From Siphlonurus alternatus (taxonomy: Eukaryota; Arthropoda; Insecta; Ephemeroptera; Siphlonuridae): a stretch of DNA of 64,000 nucleotides. The stretch covers positions 16,989,971 through 17,053,970 of the forward strand of contig OX463785.1 in assembly GCA_949825025.1 (NCBI GenBank), read 5' to 3'. Positions 14,208 through 29,794 of this stretch are shown piece after piece (position 1 is the first letter of the stretch; each line of letters begins with the position of its first letter). A program made the translations under genes and the position numbers. A model generated the notes under the pieces. The model was not told the DNA's origin. It ran no database searches and saw only the letters and a list, made by a program, of their open reading frames with translations.

Positions 14208-17200
14208 AATCTCACCTGTCCGGTCGTGACGTGTAGCTGCGAGGTGACCGAGGTCGGTGCCGGAGTTCCGTCCGGCAGGAAGGCGGTCTCTCCTACCATC
14301 TGACGGTGCACGCGAGCCATGGCTGCTCCGACAACGCCAGGTCCCACGCCAGAACATGTCAGGAAAGGGCATCCTTTGTCATCACCCAACCTCACAATAA
14401 CATGCAACTTCAAATTGTGATCGCAAGAAAAATAGACTTTTTTATTATGAAAATAAATAAATAAATAATTCTTGCTTCTAAAACAGCTAATATTTAATTT
14501 AATTTGATGTTTGATCTTTTTAAACTGCATAGAGACATATAAAATTCCAGTCCTCCTGAAAATTATTAGAAGTCATCGGGTTTAATTTTTTTCTCAGTAA
14601 ACTACCCTCTACCCTCCTCCCTACTTCATTTCTTTTGATTTTGGATCTAGAACTTATTTTTCTTTAAAACCTCCTTTTTAATACTAAAATAGAGCAATTT
14701 CATGAAGCTGTTTCTTTTCTTTCTTAAGGGTAAGGTAACGCCACCAATGTTAAAAAAAATCCCTCTCACAAAAATTCTGAAAAAAATTTAAAATGTTCTC
14801 CTCTATACCCCCTATCAGTACCTAAAATATCAGGTATACAAATACGATCTAGTTTTTGAGTTATAAATTTTTAAAGTTGACTACTTTAACATGGAGAAAT
14901 GAAACTCCCATGTTAAATTGGTCAACTTTAAAAATTCATAACTCAAAAACTAGATCGTATTTGTATACCTGATATTTTAGCTACTGATAGGGGGTGTAGA
15001 GGAGAACATTTTAAATTTTTTTCAGAATTATTGTGAGAGGGATTTTTTTTAACATTGGTGGCGTTACCTTACCCTTAAATAGGGCTCCTTAAAATCAGCT
15101 GACTTGAACCCTATTTAATACGATTCAGCCCTCCCCGCCACACTGCTCTAGATTGCTTGCCTTGTGTCCGCTGCTCGTGAATGACTTGCTGCTGATGCTG
15201 CGCTTGCTGTTGTCGCATGGCCTGAAGTTGCTTCCACTGTCTCTCCTGTTCGGCTTCGCGAGAACTCTTCTGCTGCTGCAGGATCTTGTCTTGGTCCTAC
15301 ACAAAATATTGTCAAGCACACCCCACATACACCCCTTGCATGTGAATAGCAGCAGTAATTAAAGTACATAACACAGCCATAGAACCAAAGAAATTGTCTG
15401 TAATTAAAATAAATGTTGTTTTGTTGATGACAAAAGTAGCAATTTGATTGAAAATTAAAAATACCAAAATATTTTCAGGACATAAACTAAGTATTGTAAT
15501 TTCATTACTTATTTTTGAAGAAATACTATTTATTTGTAATTTAAAAAATTTTATAATTGAATAAATATATGTTTTGAAACTATAAAATTCAACTTATTTC
15601 TGAAGAAATACTATTTATTTGTAATTTAAAAAATTTTATAATTGAATAAATATATGTTTTGAAACTATAAAATTCAACTTATTTCTGAAGAAATACTATT
15701 TATTTGTAATTTAAAAAATTTTATAATTGAATAAATATATGTTTTGAAACTATAAAATTCAATGTATTTGAGTATTAAAAAAAACATATCCTCGCTTTAA
15801 AATGTAAGTGTTGCATAAACCACAAAGATTTGATACAATTTTAGACCCTATGTACATGAAGCATTAGATCTATAATTCCATCAAAACTTTGTGATTTATA
15901 TGATACATACTGAGGCAACAATAAAAAATAATTTAATTCATGTTATATTGATTCAATCTCTTTGAAATTAAATACAACTTATTATGATACACAACTCTAA
16001 AATACACATGATTATGATTAATTAACCCAAAAGAACCAAAAATGTACTAACAAGAACCATTACTTCAATGATAATGAAAAAAAAACCTGTCTCAAAATTA
16101 CTTGTACTGCCACTATTCACATGAAGAGTTGAAAAACATACATCAATAAATGAAATAAACAAGCCTGCCCAAATCAATCAATGAATACAGATTTAAAAGA
16201 CATCAAACAAAAGATACTCTGAAAAAAGAGAATGATTTAGATATTATTTTGTTTTTAGTTAAAAATGTGATTTAATATTGCATAGTGCGCAGTTAAGTGC
16301 AATGATATGAGTATTATCAAAACAAAATTAAGGTTTATAATTTAGATGTTAAAATATTAATTGTTGTATTAGCAGCATTAATAACGTTAATAATACTGTA
16401 CTACTCTGTAAAAACATTTACATAAATTTTAATTTTACATAAATTTTTAGTGTATTTAAAATTATTTTAGTTACTTCTAGGATTCCATTGTATAATTTAA
16501 TTATGGGATATTAATTAATTATAATTTAAAACATATTTATAACATTAATTTATGACAAGATTATTATTAATTAGCAGTAAGACAGAAGACAATTAATTAT
16601 ATTAATTAATTAAAAATATTGGATTGCAGAAAATATAACAACACAACATGCAGGTCTATATATTAACTACTCAAGCCAATTAAAAACAAACACACAAAAT
16701 TCCAACACCAAAAATATATTTAATGGTTGCACAATTTAAAACGTAAGACCGGGTAGTGCAAATAATTTAGATAGAATCCTAACAACTTACCATATCTTCT
16801 GAATTATTATGCTACCCGGTTAACCTAATTAACGTGGAATCAATACTTTTTTTTTTCATTTTCGAGAAACATTGAGAACTATTCAGGCAAAACACTAGAC
16901 ACAATAAAGCCCCATAGAATCCAGCACCCAAACAAATAAGGAAGTAGGATTTTGTTCTTGAAGGAATTTGGAAGGATTATTTTTGGATCATATAAAAAAA
17001 TGTGGGAGTTGTTAAAGGGAATGATTTTTTTTTGGTGAAATTTATTGAAAAAAATAATAATGCAGTTACTTTTTTTTTAAGGATGCCTTTGATTGTTTAC
17101 AATCCCCCCCCCCCCAATAATAAACAGCTTAATTTATGTTTAATTGTATCTGTACACTATTTGTGTTTAATAAAATAAATTATTAATTAACAGCTGGCGT

Positions 17201-20200
17201 AATTAACTGTTTTCTTTTCTAGTAGATCAACTCTCAAATTACGTTAATTAAAATAATTATAAAATTTAAGATAATATCCTTGATATATTTCTATTTCTGC
17301 TAGTGAAAATCCCATGCTAAATGAAAAATAAGTATCAATCAAAACACCTTTTTAAAGAGTAAACTGCATTTATAAAAATTAAATAAAAAATTACATCAAC
17401 TTTTTTTTTTTTTTTTTGCAAAAAAATAAAAATAATAATAGCCAAAAAATTAACAACAATAATTTTTAAAAAAATACATTATAAAAAAAAAATCCTCTAT
17501 GCCACTTAAATAACAACGTTGAAGACAAACTTAATCATGCACGCTGACGCCAGATTTAATAAAATAATTGAAATAAAATTTCCCATTATTAATAATTATT
17601 ACGAAATTCCAAAAATAAAAATTTGGATTATTATTATTATTTTTTTTTTTTGCGGGAAATATTTAAAATAAAAAACAAACAAAATCTTAGCGTCAGTGGG
17701 CTCACCATGTTAGGTATTGGTGGGAGATCATATGTTTCTTGAGCCAAGGAAGGAAGGGTTCTCATAATTTCAGAAGGTGTTAACACACGAATATGTTGAT
17801 CTATTGTAGTTGTCGCTGAAACTTGATTTCTTGTTTGTTGAACTTGTTGTTGTTGTTGATGTTGTTGTTGATCGTTGCTAACATTACTTAATGGCGATGA
17901 AGAATTATTAGGTGAAGAAGGACTATTATTTGAAGAATTATTTGATGATTGAGGTATTAATGATAAAGGTGATGATGAAGATGCTGTAATGGGAGAAGGT
18001 AATTCACAACACACCTCTAAATCAGCAACAGGATTGTTGCCATTGTTGTTGTTGATGTTGTTTGTTGACGACGAAGTACTCTGTGAAGGTGATGGTGGTG
18101 GTATGCAGGCAACATTACTACTGCTAGCTTTATTTAAAATCATCATATTTGTGGTGTTTGTGATGGTATTTGTGCTAGTGCTAGATGGTATAGTATTTAT
18201 AATTGCAGGAGGTTTCTTCACTACCATCGTAGAAGCAACAGCAGCAATGGTTGAAGCAACGGTTGAGGCAGGTACGGAAGTTTGTTGTTGTTGATGGGGT
18301 GTCCTAACCTCTTGTTTCACCACAACGGGAGACGTAGGCGTAGTTGTATTGGTCAGGATCACACTGGTACCCATCTGTGGCGACACAAATATCACCACAC
18401 CATAACACAAAGGATAAAAAAAGGGGGGGCCAAGGGAAAAAAAAAAAAAACATAGACAACACAACATATATTATGCAAAGGGTATATTATATATAATATA
18501 TAGATATAAAAAAAATATATATTAGACAAACACAAGGGGAGAAGATATTATGTAAAAATTAAGGGAATTGTGATATTAAATATTAAAAGTTCTGTTATAT
18601 GAGCATGAATTGTAGGAATCAAAATTAAATTAATAAAAATAAAAAAAAATCAGGTTTTAGTGAAGGTATTATCTTTAATTTAAACATTTCTACACAATAA
18701 ATTGTGATACTAATGCGTCTTTTGTTCGTAATAAACTATCTGCCTACTGCGATTCATGTGTTGTCCCTCGTACAGAATAATTAGCTTTCTGCTTATAATT
18801 TCATTGCAATAATGAGCTATCTGCTATTTATTATTACAATATTGCAATGAGATTATGGTAGGCAGATGGCTCATTATTTTGGACAAGGGAAAAAGAAATG
18901 AGATTAAATGATCAAGTCTTCACCGTACAAATTTATTTTTTGCTAAAGTTCAGTTTCTTATATTTTATGCAGATATAACAACCTTATTCCTAAATGGTTT
19001 CTGTCCCTTTTTTTAATTCCAAAGCCTCAGTACAGTACCAATACTACTGTATTTTTATTAAAATTTTCCAGACATTTTCAATTTAATTTTAGTTTCAGCT
19101 ACAATCCAAGCTCAAAAGGACTGATGCATTGATGCAAAAAAAAAAAAGAGGGTTTGGTAAGGGGGTTGATCCCAGTGCCTCACACACACATACACAAAAA
19201 AAGGGTAGGGGGATGAAACAAAAAAAAACAGGGGGATGCAAAAGTTGCTTGCTTCCTGAACAGCCTAAAGAAACCAAGCTTTGTACTTTATGTACACAAT
19301 TTAATTTAGCATCAAAAATATGAGTATGCAATTAAAAAAAATAATTACAGATAAATAATTTTGATACTAAATTCCCATTAAATTTATGCTTTATCATTGA
19401 CCCGAAATTTGGTGCAACATTTAATAGCAATATTTTTATAATTAATATTAGGGAATATAAACCATAACCATTGCAAAGGAAAATTATTGTGTTTAGGAGC
19501 TATTGTATCATCTATTTTAATATACATTAAATAAATAGTATCTGACTGACTGAAGTGTATTCTATTAAAAATGTGGAAACTATTTTTTTTCTGCCTGATA
19601 AAAAAAACCTTTCTCTGTAAAATATTAATTCCTACACTTTAATCTGTTAATAGACTTAATAGTAATTTATTTTTAAAATATAGCCTCATTAAAAATAAAC
19701 AAAAAAAAATCTGAAGGTTTTATAAATTTACAAACAAAAATTAACATAAAATATACAATACACAACCTACAAATATAATTGATATATATTTACATTACAG
19801 GGAGCTATGTGCAGCAAATACCTGGCATATTTCTACAATAAGGTGGAGGTAGGGGAGGGTAGCACACACAGGTTAGTAACGAACGTAGCTGTTGTGTCAC
19901 CAAAACGTCTCAGTGTATTGTCGATGTTTACTAACCTGTTGTGATTTCTTCATACGTTGTTTAGCTCGATTCTCACGAGCTTGCTGTAGGAACGGAGCTT
20001 TCTGGTCTTGGGGCAATGCTCGCCATTTTTTGAGAATTTGCTTGCATCGCTCACTCCATGCTAAGAGTAGAACATAGAGATTTTCATTATAAACAAGTTT
20101 TTTGTGATAAAAAAAATGCAGTGAATGCAGATAATTAAGATAGTGTTTTGTTTTGTAATTAATTTAAAAATGTCCTTTAATTGCTACAAAATGTTAAACA

Positions 20201-23200
20201 AATTAAACAAATAAATTACTGTACTTCCAATAAAATGGAATAAAAATATTGGGGGTGATTCACGAAAGAGTTATCCAGCTTTCTTACTTAGCACAAGCCT
20301 AAATCAAAGACACTAATGACTTAATATAATTAGTGAAAAACCTGGATAACTTTCATCTTGAATCACAGCCTGTAACTTTTAATTTAATTTTTATTAAAAC
20401 TTGCAATAGACACAAGCTTTAAAAACTGAAAATTTCATTTCAACCCAGAAGTTCTTCCCCTCATTACCCCTTGTGTTTTACTTACTTGGGAACTCAGTTC
20501 GCCACTCAGGATGTTTCATGTTACAGTAGAGCACTGATGATATGGTCGCGTTGGGCCCCAGCTGTTCGTCAGATTCCATCTTGAGGGTGGAGCGCTGGTT
20601 GTACGAGGTGGACACCTCAGAGCTGCCAGACCCTTCTTGACTACCTTGGTCCGGGGGAGGGGGTAGCCACGGAGACGGTGGCTCAGAGAATGCAGGGCTG
20701 AACTGAGGACTACTGCAGGGTGGGGACACAGATTTAGAGGGTGTGGTACAGTATGGACAACCTGTATGAAAAATTTTTAATAGGGCATCAAATTATACTA
20801 CTCTGAATTTCTTCAGATTTTCTAGAGACGAGGAAGCATTGCTAAAAAGTTTTGACAAGGTCGGGTTTGAACACATGCCCTTTTTTTGTCCCTATATCTT
20901 TTTATTAAGAAGTGACGCCTCTTTCTGTACTTTTAGTAATTATTTAAAAATAGTTTTCCGGGCTCTAAAAATCTGAGTAACATAACTTTCCACTCTGTAT
21001 GCATTTCTGCAATAAAAAATTTCCTTTTAGGTTGTCCATTATACTAAAAAAAAATCATTGATAATAGTTTTTTTTAAAGCTCTATTTATTTACTACATTC
21101 AAGTCACTTACTTGCTGTATTCAGAGTGGTAAGGTGATGGCGGAGGGAAGCCCAGAGGTGAAGATAGACTCTGCTGTGACGGTAATGGCACCGGTTGATT
21201 CCTCTGCAGTCCTGACCCTCCTGCTAGACCTGCGAGACGAGAATTTGCAGGTTAAAAAAATGAAAATGACAATTTATATGAGCCAATTTAAGAGATAGTT
21301 GAAGGATTTTGTTTGTAAATGCACAATTAGTTCATAAATTAGGTTTCAGATGAACTTTCTGTACAGGAACCATAAGGATAATCTTGATCCTCATTTTATT
21401 GTGCATTTACAAACAGAACTTTTATAAACAACTTCTGGGAGGTCTTCAAATAATAATTTTAAAACTAAGACGATCTTAGCGTATTCTTCATTGTTGCACT
21501 AAGCCAGTTTGATAGTTTTAGGCTAAGATTAGGTTAAGTGGTGTTATTTGAAGACCCTCCAGAACTCTTGCTCACCAGGAGTGGTTGGAGCTGCGTGAGA
21601 CGGTGACACCATTCCGTGCTGGTTCTGTGGAGCTCCACCTGATGGCAGGCCACACAGAGGGAAAGGTGAGGATTCCTGGGACTCCTGGCTCTCGTCTGTT
21701 AGAACATTCTTAAAAAGCTCCTCAACATCCTTGCTGTCCATGTTGGGTAGACCTGAGACAGAAAAGAAAAACAATCAGTACACTGTTCTTCATAAGCAGT
21801 AATTAACAACCTTCTTCTTCTTTTTTTTTTTTTTTAATAGGACAGTGAGAACAGTGAAAATATCAGCTAATTTTAAATCTTTATGGAATATCTTACATGC
21901 TAATGAAAAATTATAAATTATTAATCATTCTGGCTATTATTTTTTTATAGTACCCTTTTGCATGCAAAGGTTCTACTTGACTTAAAAGTTTCTTATATTA
22001 GGTTAGGACATCCACCATTGTTAAACCCCTAACAATCATATTCAAACATTTCAAACTACTAACTTCATGGTTTAAAGAGTCCACTTATCAGAAGAAAGAC
22101 AAGTGACAATCAGGACCCATTGTACCACAAGATTTTCGAACCTTGCAATACTATTTTTTAAATTTCACAGTGCAATGGGTCCTCCCAAATTTGTATGAAA
22201 CACACAACATTCAAACAGGTTTTGTGGGCTGCGTTTTTCTGTTCATCGGCCCGATATCAGGATATTTGCTCCACCACTCAAGCAATATTGGAGCATAGAG
22301 GTATGATATGTGGGAGATATCAGCTACGTAATTGAACGTGAGAGATACATTTGGAGAAAGAGAACTGGCCAAAGAATAGAAAAACGCAGCCCTGATATTG
22401 ACATGCTTGTGTTAAAAATTTCACTCTCACGTACTTGACAGGGTGAAGTGAGGACTGAGAATGTCAGACAGTTCGTCCTTGGTGGCTTCGGTTGCACCCG
22501 AACCATCAGCCCCTCCCCCTTCTGTCAACGAGAGTGAGTCGTTGAGCTCAGAATCGTCAGCCAACGTTGAGTCTCCTAGAGAGAACAAAATGTTGTCTTA
22601 TCGACACTGACGTGTGTTTGTGCGATATTTAGTGAAACAAATTATAGATGACAGTAGAAGAATAAAACACCCCTCATTCAAGACAACAGTCAAAACATAA
22701 AAGTCTGAATGGCTAAAAGGAAGGAGGAAGTGGATTCATGGTTTTATTAAATCAATCATAAACTAAAAGTTATAAGTAGGGTATGTGATTATTGCTTATT
22801 GAACTAAGATATTATTTACATTTCACTAAAAGTCAATTCTTTATCTGGTTTGAGTAGATATTAGATAAGGACCTTCCTTAAATCTTTATTAGTTTTTTAT
22901 TACCAAGCCTTTAAAATAACAGATTATTTTTTCAAAACAAATATAATTTATAGATAATTATATTAAAGGCCAAAGGTGATAAACTTCATAAGCAGTTGCT
23001 GTGAAGTATCACTTCAATTTCATAGATGCATTTCTAGTCCCTGATGTTTCAGTATTAGAAAGCTGTTTTTATTACTACCCATTTACTTCTAGCAAACCAG
23101 AAATAAAATGGCTTAAATGCCACTACATTAGAAAAGAAGATTACTACCCACCACCCTGGCGGTGATTCTCAACTGACCTCCGATATCGTCCAGGTTGTCT

Positions 23201-25449
23201 CCACTCTTGGTGATATCATCCTCGTCGGCCATCAGAGTGTCCATGTCGAGATCGTCTCCATCCAGAAGATCCGTCGGCAGAATGTCTTTCAGAGCCTCCT
23301 CTTCTTCATCTTCTTCTTCCGTTCCCTCAACCTGAGACAGATTTACCATTAACAACCATGGGACGAGGTTAACTAACAAGCTTTTAAAGCAAAGACTAGT
23401 GGAGATTAGAGCACAGTAATGTGTAAGTAAAGAAAAATAGACAAATTATAGAATCTAATCTTTACAGTTATTCACATTTTTTTAAAAAATGATGTCTTAA
23501 CTAATTAAAATCCTGTTTTAAGTACTAATGGTACAATACTAGGGATCTGATTCCATTATTTACCTTTACTTTGAGAATCTAATTCTATGAATGAAATTTA
23601 CTTAAATATTAACACTGTTGCCAGATCATATGCTTCAATACTTATGAAGAAAGGTGCATGTTTTATAATGAAAATAATTACCTTGGGTACGGTCTGTTGA
23701 TTTGCCTTGGCATTACTTGAAGTACTGCTAGGCTTTGGTGGTACCTCTTTTCCTGTTTCACTGCCCCCACTTTTGGCCTTGATTTCTTCTATCACCTTCA
23801 GTTCCTCCTATGTTACAATAATTAAGATAAAGGTCTAGTACAGAAGTAGAGAAAAGTGAAGTCTCAAATAAACTTTTAAAGCCTAAAATACGAGCTTTTT
23901 GTTTTCAGCTTAAGACAGCTTGATTGGCTAAAATTTGACTTAATAAGTCACAAAGAAGCTATGCCCTGATTTTGCCAGGGCCAAGAAAAATTAGCACAAC
24001 CCAAAAAAATGTATTGCTTGGCTTGTCAAACCTAAAATTTTAACTCAAAACAAGCCGACTTTTTACCGTTCGCAACTTGTGACTTACAGAAGCTTGTATT
24101 TTAACCTTAAGAGAGCGTGCATACCTGGGAGAGTTGGATGGTTTTGTCCAGACTGACTGGTGTGGGGGACGCTCTCTCCTCGTCAGAATCACTGCTATGG
24201 CGATTCAGGTCACGCTCTTTGCTGCCATCAAGCAACTCTCGACCGAAGAACGCCTCCTGTTGAACAAGGAATGGTTAGAAATTGAGCAACAATTATCATT
24301 TTTCTTATCAAGATTTTGACAATATAAAAAAAAATGAGAAGAAAGAAGGGAAAAAAGAAATTAAACAAATTTTTGATCTTATTAAAGCAGTTTTGAATTT
24401 GCCAAAAAAAAAAAAAAAAAAAAAAAGCATATAAAATTTCAACTAAAGATGACATGAATATAAAGATGCACCGAAAGAAATGAAAAAGTCTCCTTCTTTT
24501 CTTATGCCCATGCGTTGGCGTTAAGGATTATTGTCAGTGGTGCAATTATTTTTTTATGGTAAAAAAATATAAAATTTAGATCAGAACATAGAGAACAAAA
24601 TGACTGTTCACTTTCTGAAGTAAAAAAAGTAATTATTCAGGCCAGTTTTTGAGATATTAATTTTTTTAGTTGAAAAAGATGCTGATTTGACTTGATTTGA
24701 AACTGGCCGCCAGATTTCCAATGATATTCTCATTATTTATATCCTGAATATCTCAAAAACTAGACTGACTATTGCTTCATTTTTTTTTTTTTTTTGCTGA
24801 AAATTTATGTTATAATGTAACGAAGGTTTACTATAATTTTCAGAGTGATTCACCATCTCATAAGACTAGTGACAATAACCCCATTAAAAAAAAGTAAAAA
24901 TAAAAAAAATCTTATTTATAGTTAATACTCTGTTGCAAAACTGCTAACAAAAAAAGCAATTAGCTATAATAATAAAATAATACACTTCTATTCACCTGAA
25001 TGTAAACTGGGAACGATTCCATGATTCTGTTTCTTGGTTTCTTACGTTGAGGTTTTCGTTTTGGTTTTTCCTCGCTGGTGGGTGTAGTGGGAGGTTGAGC
25101 GGAGGGAGGGGTGAGGGAGGGGGCACCCTCGGGGGGTCCACCGTAAGTGGGGGTGGTGGCCTGAGTCGAGAATCCTTCCCAGCCGTCCTCGTCTTTGGGA
25201 CGAGTGCCACGAGTACGAACTGCAAACCCTCCGATACCTGCAAGACAATGAAAAACGGCAATAAGTAACCCTAAAAAGTAAGCACCAATAAGTACTAAAC
25301 AAACTAACATAGCAAAATAAATGAATGAATGAATGAATGAATGAATGAATGAATGAATGAATGAATGAATGAATGAATGAATGAATGAATGAATGAATGA
25401 ATGAATGAATGAATGAATGAATGAATGAATGAATGAATGAATGAATGAA

Positions 25450-25516
<67 letters not shown>

Positions 25517-28500
25517 ACAAGCAAATAAAATTTGAAATCAATAATTCCATTCATATTTTAAATCTGATGTTTAACAAGAAAGAAAAAAACGTCCTCTTCT
25601 TCTTCCTTCTTACCTAGCTTATGCAGGTTCCTCTGCCTCTTCCTCCTAAGTACCATCACCCCGCTCTCTGTGGTGTAGATGGTGAAGCCCTCGGGAGGCT
25701 CAGGGGCGCGACCGTCTGCTCGAGGGTGCACAATGGTGCCCTCGCGAGGGATGATCTTCTCCTCGGGCTCCTCGTCAAACATGCGGCTGGCACCGTCCTG
25801 GGTGTCTTGAGAATTGTCTGCAAAACGAACAACTTAAGTCAGGAAAAATGTGGACAATTTTTTATACATATAAAGGAAGAACAGCAAGTTTTGAAGAACC
25901 AAGAATAGTGTTGTAAGCAAACAAACAGTATATTAGTTGCCCTGGAAAATATATTTTGACAAAAGATGGTGTATGTATAAACAATTGTTAAATTTTTATG
26001 GCAAGGACTGTGCATGGCTTTTCTAAAAAAAATTACTGCCTACTTAACTGGCATTAATAATTGAGACCATCAGCTTCTTAAATTGGCTTTTTGAATTTTC
26101 AATAAGAGCTATCTTCCTTTTCACAACACCAGAAAGGTAGACTTTTTCAGAAAGTCAAAGAGCCTGTTTTGAAGCTGGCAGTCTCAATTATTAAAAAAAA
26201 ATATATTTTATAATTTTTATATAGTGTACAGGACAGACTAATAAGTAGTCACACAAAGAAGATGAAATAAATAAATTTTACCAACCAGAAAATATATTAT
26301 TATTTTGTATTTATTACTTTACATATATAGCTTTTAACTTATAAAATTTATTTTCAATTCTTACTTCCTCAGTAATTAAAAAAACAGCTGTTTGGGACTC
26401 ACCTCCTGCCACGACGGACTCTATGGTGGCCATGATTCCAGCCTCCGTGTCTGCGGTGGACTTGGTGGGCCTCGGGGCTCGCTTCTTGCGAGGCTGTTCG
26501 GGCACCAGCGACTTGATCTGATGGTGTCCGATCTCAGACAGACACACTCCATCCAGGAAGAAATTGGCCTGCGAGTTTAGCTTCGGAGGCTCTGTGAGGA
26601 CATTAGAGGTTCGTGAAGTCACAGGCAGTGTTTGAAACATGGGCTAGCATTGCAAGAATTGGAAAAAAAATGCAGGGTAGATGAATAATTAAGAGAAAAG
26701 AAATGCTAAATACATTTTATTATCTTATTTTGTTAACAAAAATATGTTTCAGGATTTTGAAGACAATAGGTCTGTTCGTAAATACACAATCAGAAATAAT
26801 TGATTATTTTTTATGATCCCTATGTACTATGTACAGAAGGTTCATCAATAAGAATTATTATTGTGTATTTACGAACAGACTAAAAAGTAATACACTTTTG
26901 TTATAAGATAGATTGTTAACAAATTTAAAACTGCCTTTAAAATTTTAAGGGAAGATTCACGAAAGATTTATCCAGAAATTTATCCAGGTTTTTCATTAAC
27001 TGTTTTGAATTGAATGAAACTATACATGGTTACTGTCGTGAATCATGCCTATAATATTTTGTATAATTGTCAAAGCAAGTTATGCATTAATAAATAAAAA
27101 TGTACCTAAAAGACAATACTTGGACATAGAAAAAGCAGGCAAACTTTTTTCTTTTTTACAACCTGAGCACCAAGTAAAATTATAATAAAAAGGCCATGCT
27201 AAAATTGTACAGTAACAATAATTGAAAATATCTGTCTCTGCATCCAAAACGGACATTTTCAATAAAAGAGAGTGTACAACTGAACAAGCAAAAAGCAAAT
27301 AATTGAAATAAAAATACAATATCCACCAGTAAAAAAAAAAAAATTGCAATTGCTGAAAAATAAACTAATTTATAAGCCTTTTAAAATACAAATTAGAGCC
27401 ATAAAAGGGGGTTATTTTTAATTCATATATTTGTGATACCAACCTTTTCCCTTCATTTGCAGAATTCCTGAAGGGTCTAGCTGACCAATAATATTTTTTA
27501 ATGCTTTTTTCTCTGAAACAAATTATTTTGGAATGGAACATTTATCTTTGAAATAATTTATTAGTTATTAAAATTGTTAAATATTAGCTATTACGTATTA
27601 GTAGTTTTTGTTAAATCTCCCTCCCCTCCCTTTTCACTTTTTTTTTTGGTGGTTAAAAATAAAAATTATGACACACAAACTAAAATAATGCACACTGTAA
27701 ACATATCAATTAAAATTATAAATTTAAACAAGCAGGCTATAAAAAGCACCATTTTAACAACATAATCACAGGTAGTTCTTCAATGATATTCATCTAAATG
27801 ATAATTAAATAAAGTTGAAGTCAGAACATTTTAAAAGAAATGACTGTTAGTTAAAGTTTATATTATAAAATAAACTCTTATCAGTTATAATTTATTTTTA
27901 TGAGAGTAAACATGATGATAAAAAAAACTGACCTATTTTATAATTTGACCTTGTTAAAAGTAATTATGCTGCTACTGAAATGCTTACAAAAAACATCCAT
28001 ACACTGCAAATAAAAACGACAATAAAATAAACAATTAAAATATCAATAAAAACTATACATGAGGTACATTTATTTTATGAGCTATGCAAACATTAGCATA
28101 CAAACAGGTAATAAACAACATATAACATTTAACTGCTAATAAATTTTATAATTGAAAATTGTACACTTGTTGCCTTGAAAATTTCCATTTTCAGCCATGT
28201 TAATTACTGGTAACAAGGCTGCAAATAGAATTTTCCAAAGGATATGAGTATACAATGAGTTAAAACTTTTCTACTTTTATAAACTAAATTTTTACACAGA
28301 AATCTTAAAATTAATTTTATTGTTTATAGATAAGTATATAAAGAACAAAATTAAACACTAAAATTTTACTAATTATGTTAAAATACTGTTAAAAAATAAA
28401 AATAAATCAACTCTTTTAAAAATACTAATAAAAACATTATATTAAAAATATACAAAATAAGCAGATCATAAGTCTAAAAATAAAAACGACATGGCGCTAT

Positions 28501-29739
28501 ACTATAGATTTACACGACTACTAACAAAAAGCAAGCGACACATCAAAAGTGACGTTATGGCTTACCTGGACTCTTGCTTGGTGTCGGAGGTTTTGGAGGG
28601 GGAGGGAGGGGGATGAGGTGAGGGGGAGGCACGTCGCGGGGTCTGCACAGCACACATGTGTAGCCCTCCTCGGCACACCTCTCTGCGTCTCCCTCGCTGC
28701 GGATCTGGTCACAACCTCCGTGGACCCATCTGCACAAAAACATCATCTCTAGCTACCTCGAGATAACTAAGATAATACTTAAGCATACTGATATTGACCT
28801 CATAAAGCACCAAGAGATGGCATTGAAAAACTCCTTGATAGAATCAATGACTCAACTATACGTGTACTTTAGCCAGTAGCAAAGCTCTGATATCAAAACA
28901 AAGCCTGAGAATTACTCAGGTAAAATCCACCAGATGTCCATACCTGTCTTTGTGACGTTAATTCTATATAACTGGGTATATTCTAGTAAAATTTAAACAC
29001 TCTATCATGGAAAATTAAGACTTAATCTGTGATTTTTTTTAAACCTGTATTTGAAAAAAAAAAAAAAAAAAATCTGTACTGTACAGTACCTGTATACACA
29101 TATTATTGTTCTAAAAATTTCTAGGTCTTTTTGTCTACCATCTACTACACTTGTTATTACAGACGTTGAAAGACTTCCAAAAAATAATAAAAAAAAAAGG
29201 TTTAAAAGTTCCTATTTATTACCTCCATAAAGTAAATTTTTATTTTTTTATTTTCCTGGGTCAATGATGGATTAAAGCTCTAACTATCTCCCTTCCCAAC
29301 AAATCTTTTTTCTATCTTAAGTGTTCCTATCCCCTTTTTAAACAAATAAAATAAAAATTAATAATAAAAATCTTATTAGACTTATCAGGGCATTATAAAA
29401 AGGTTCCAAGGACTGCCACCAGATGTCAGCTCACCTCTCGCACTGCACACACTGGATGATGAGGTCTCCCTCTCCGTACACCTCCGTACAAGCGGGACAC
29501 ACGGACAGCGAGGCACAAGGTCCACACTCTGAGTAGCTGTTCATCCAGGAGCAGTTGAAGCCAGGGTCGTTAGTGCCACACATTTGGCACTGAGCACACC
29601 TGGGAGCACATGGGAAGAGGTGGGTTAGTTACAGGTTTCAGGACATAGGCTGCTCTGATATCAATTCCTAGAAGTATAATCGCTTACAGGTCAAAATGGG
29701 GGCAAGAAAAAAGGAAGGGGGAAAAAAACAATAATCAAA

Positions 29740-29794
<55 letters not shown>

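Noticed and set aside
14052..14530. Frames rich in FIYL repeats
   Set aside because: Translation of the AAAT microsatellite extending exon 14216-14373 past its donor.
24960..25554. 196- and 170-codon frames with repeated IHSF / YLFI units
   Set aside because: They translate the AATG/AATA microsatellite; only 24996-25237 is a real KMT2 exon.
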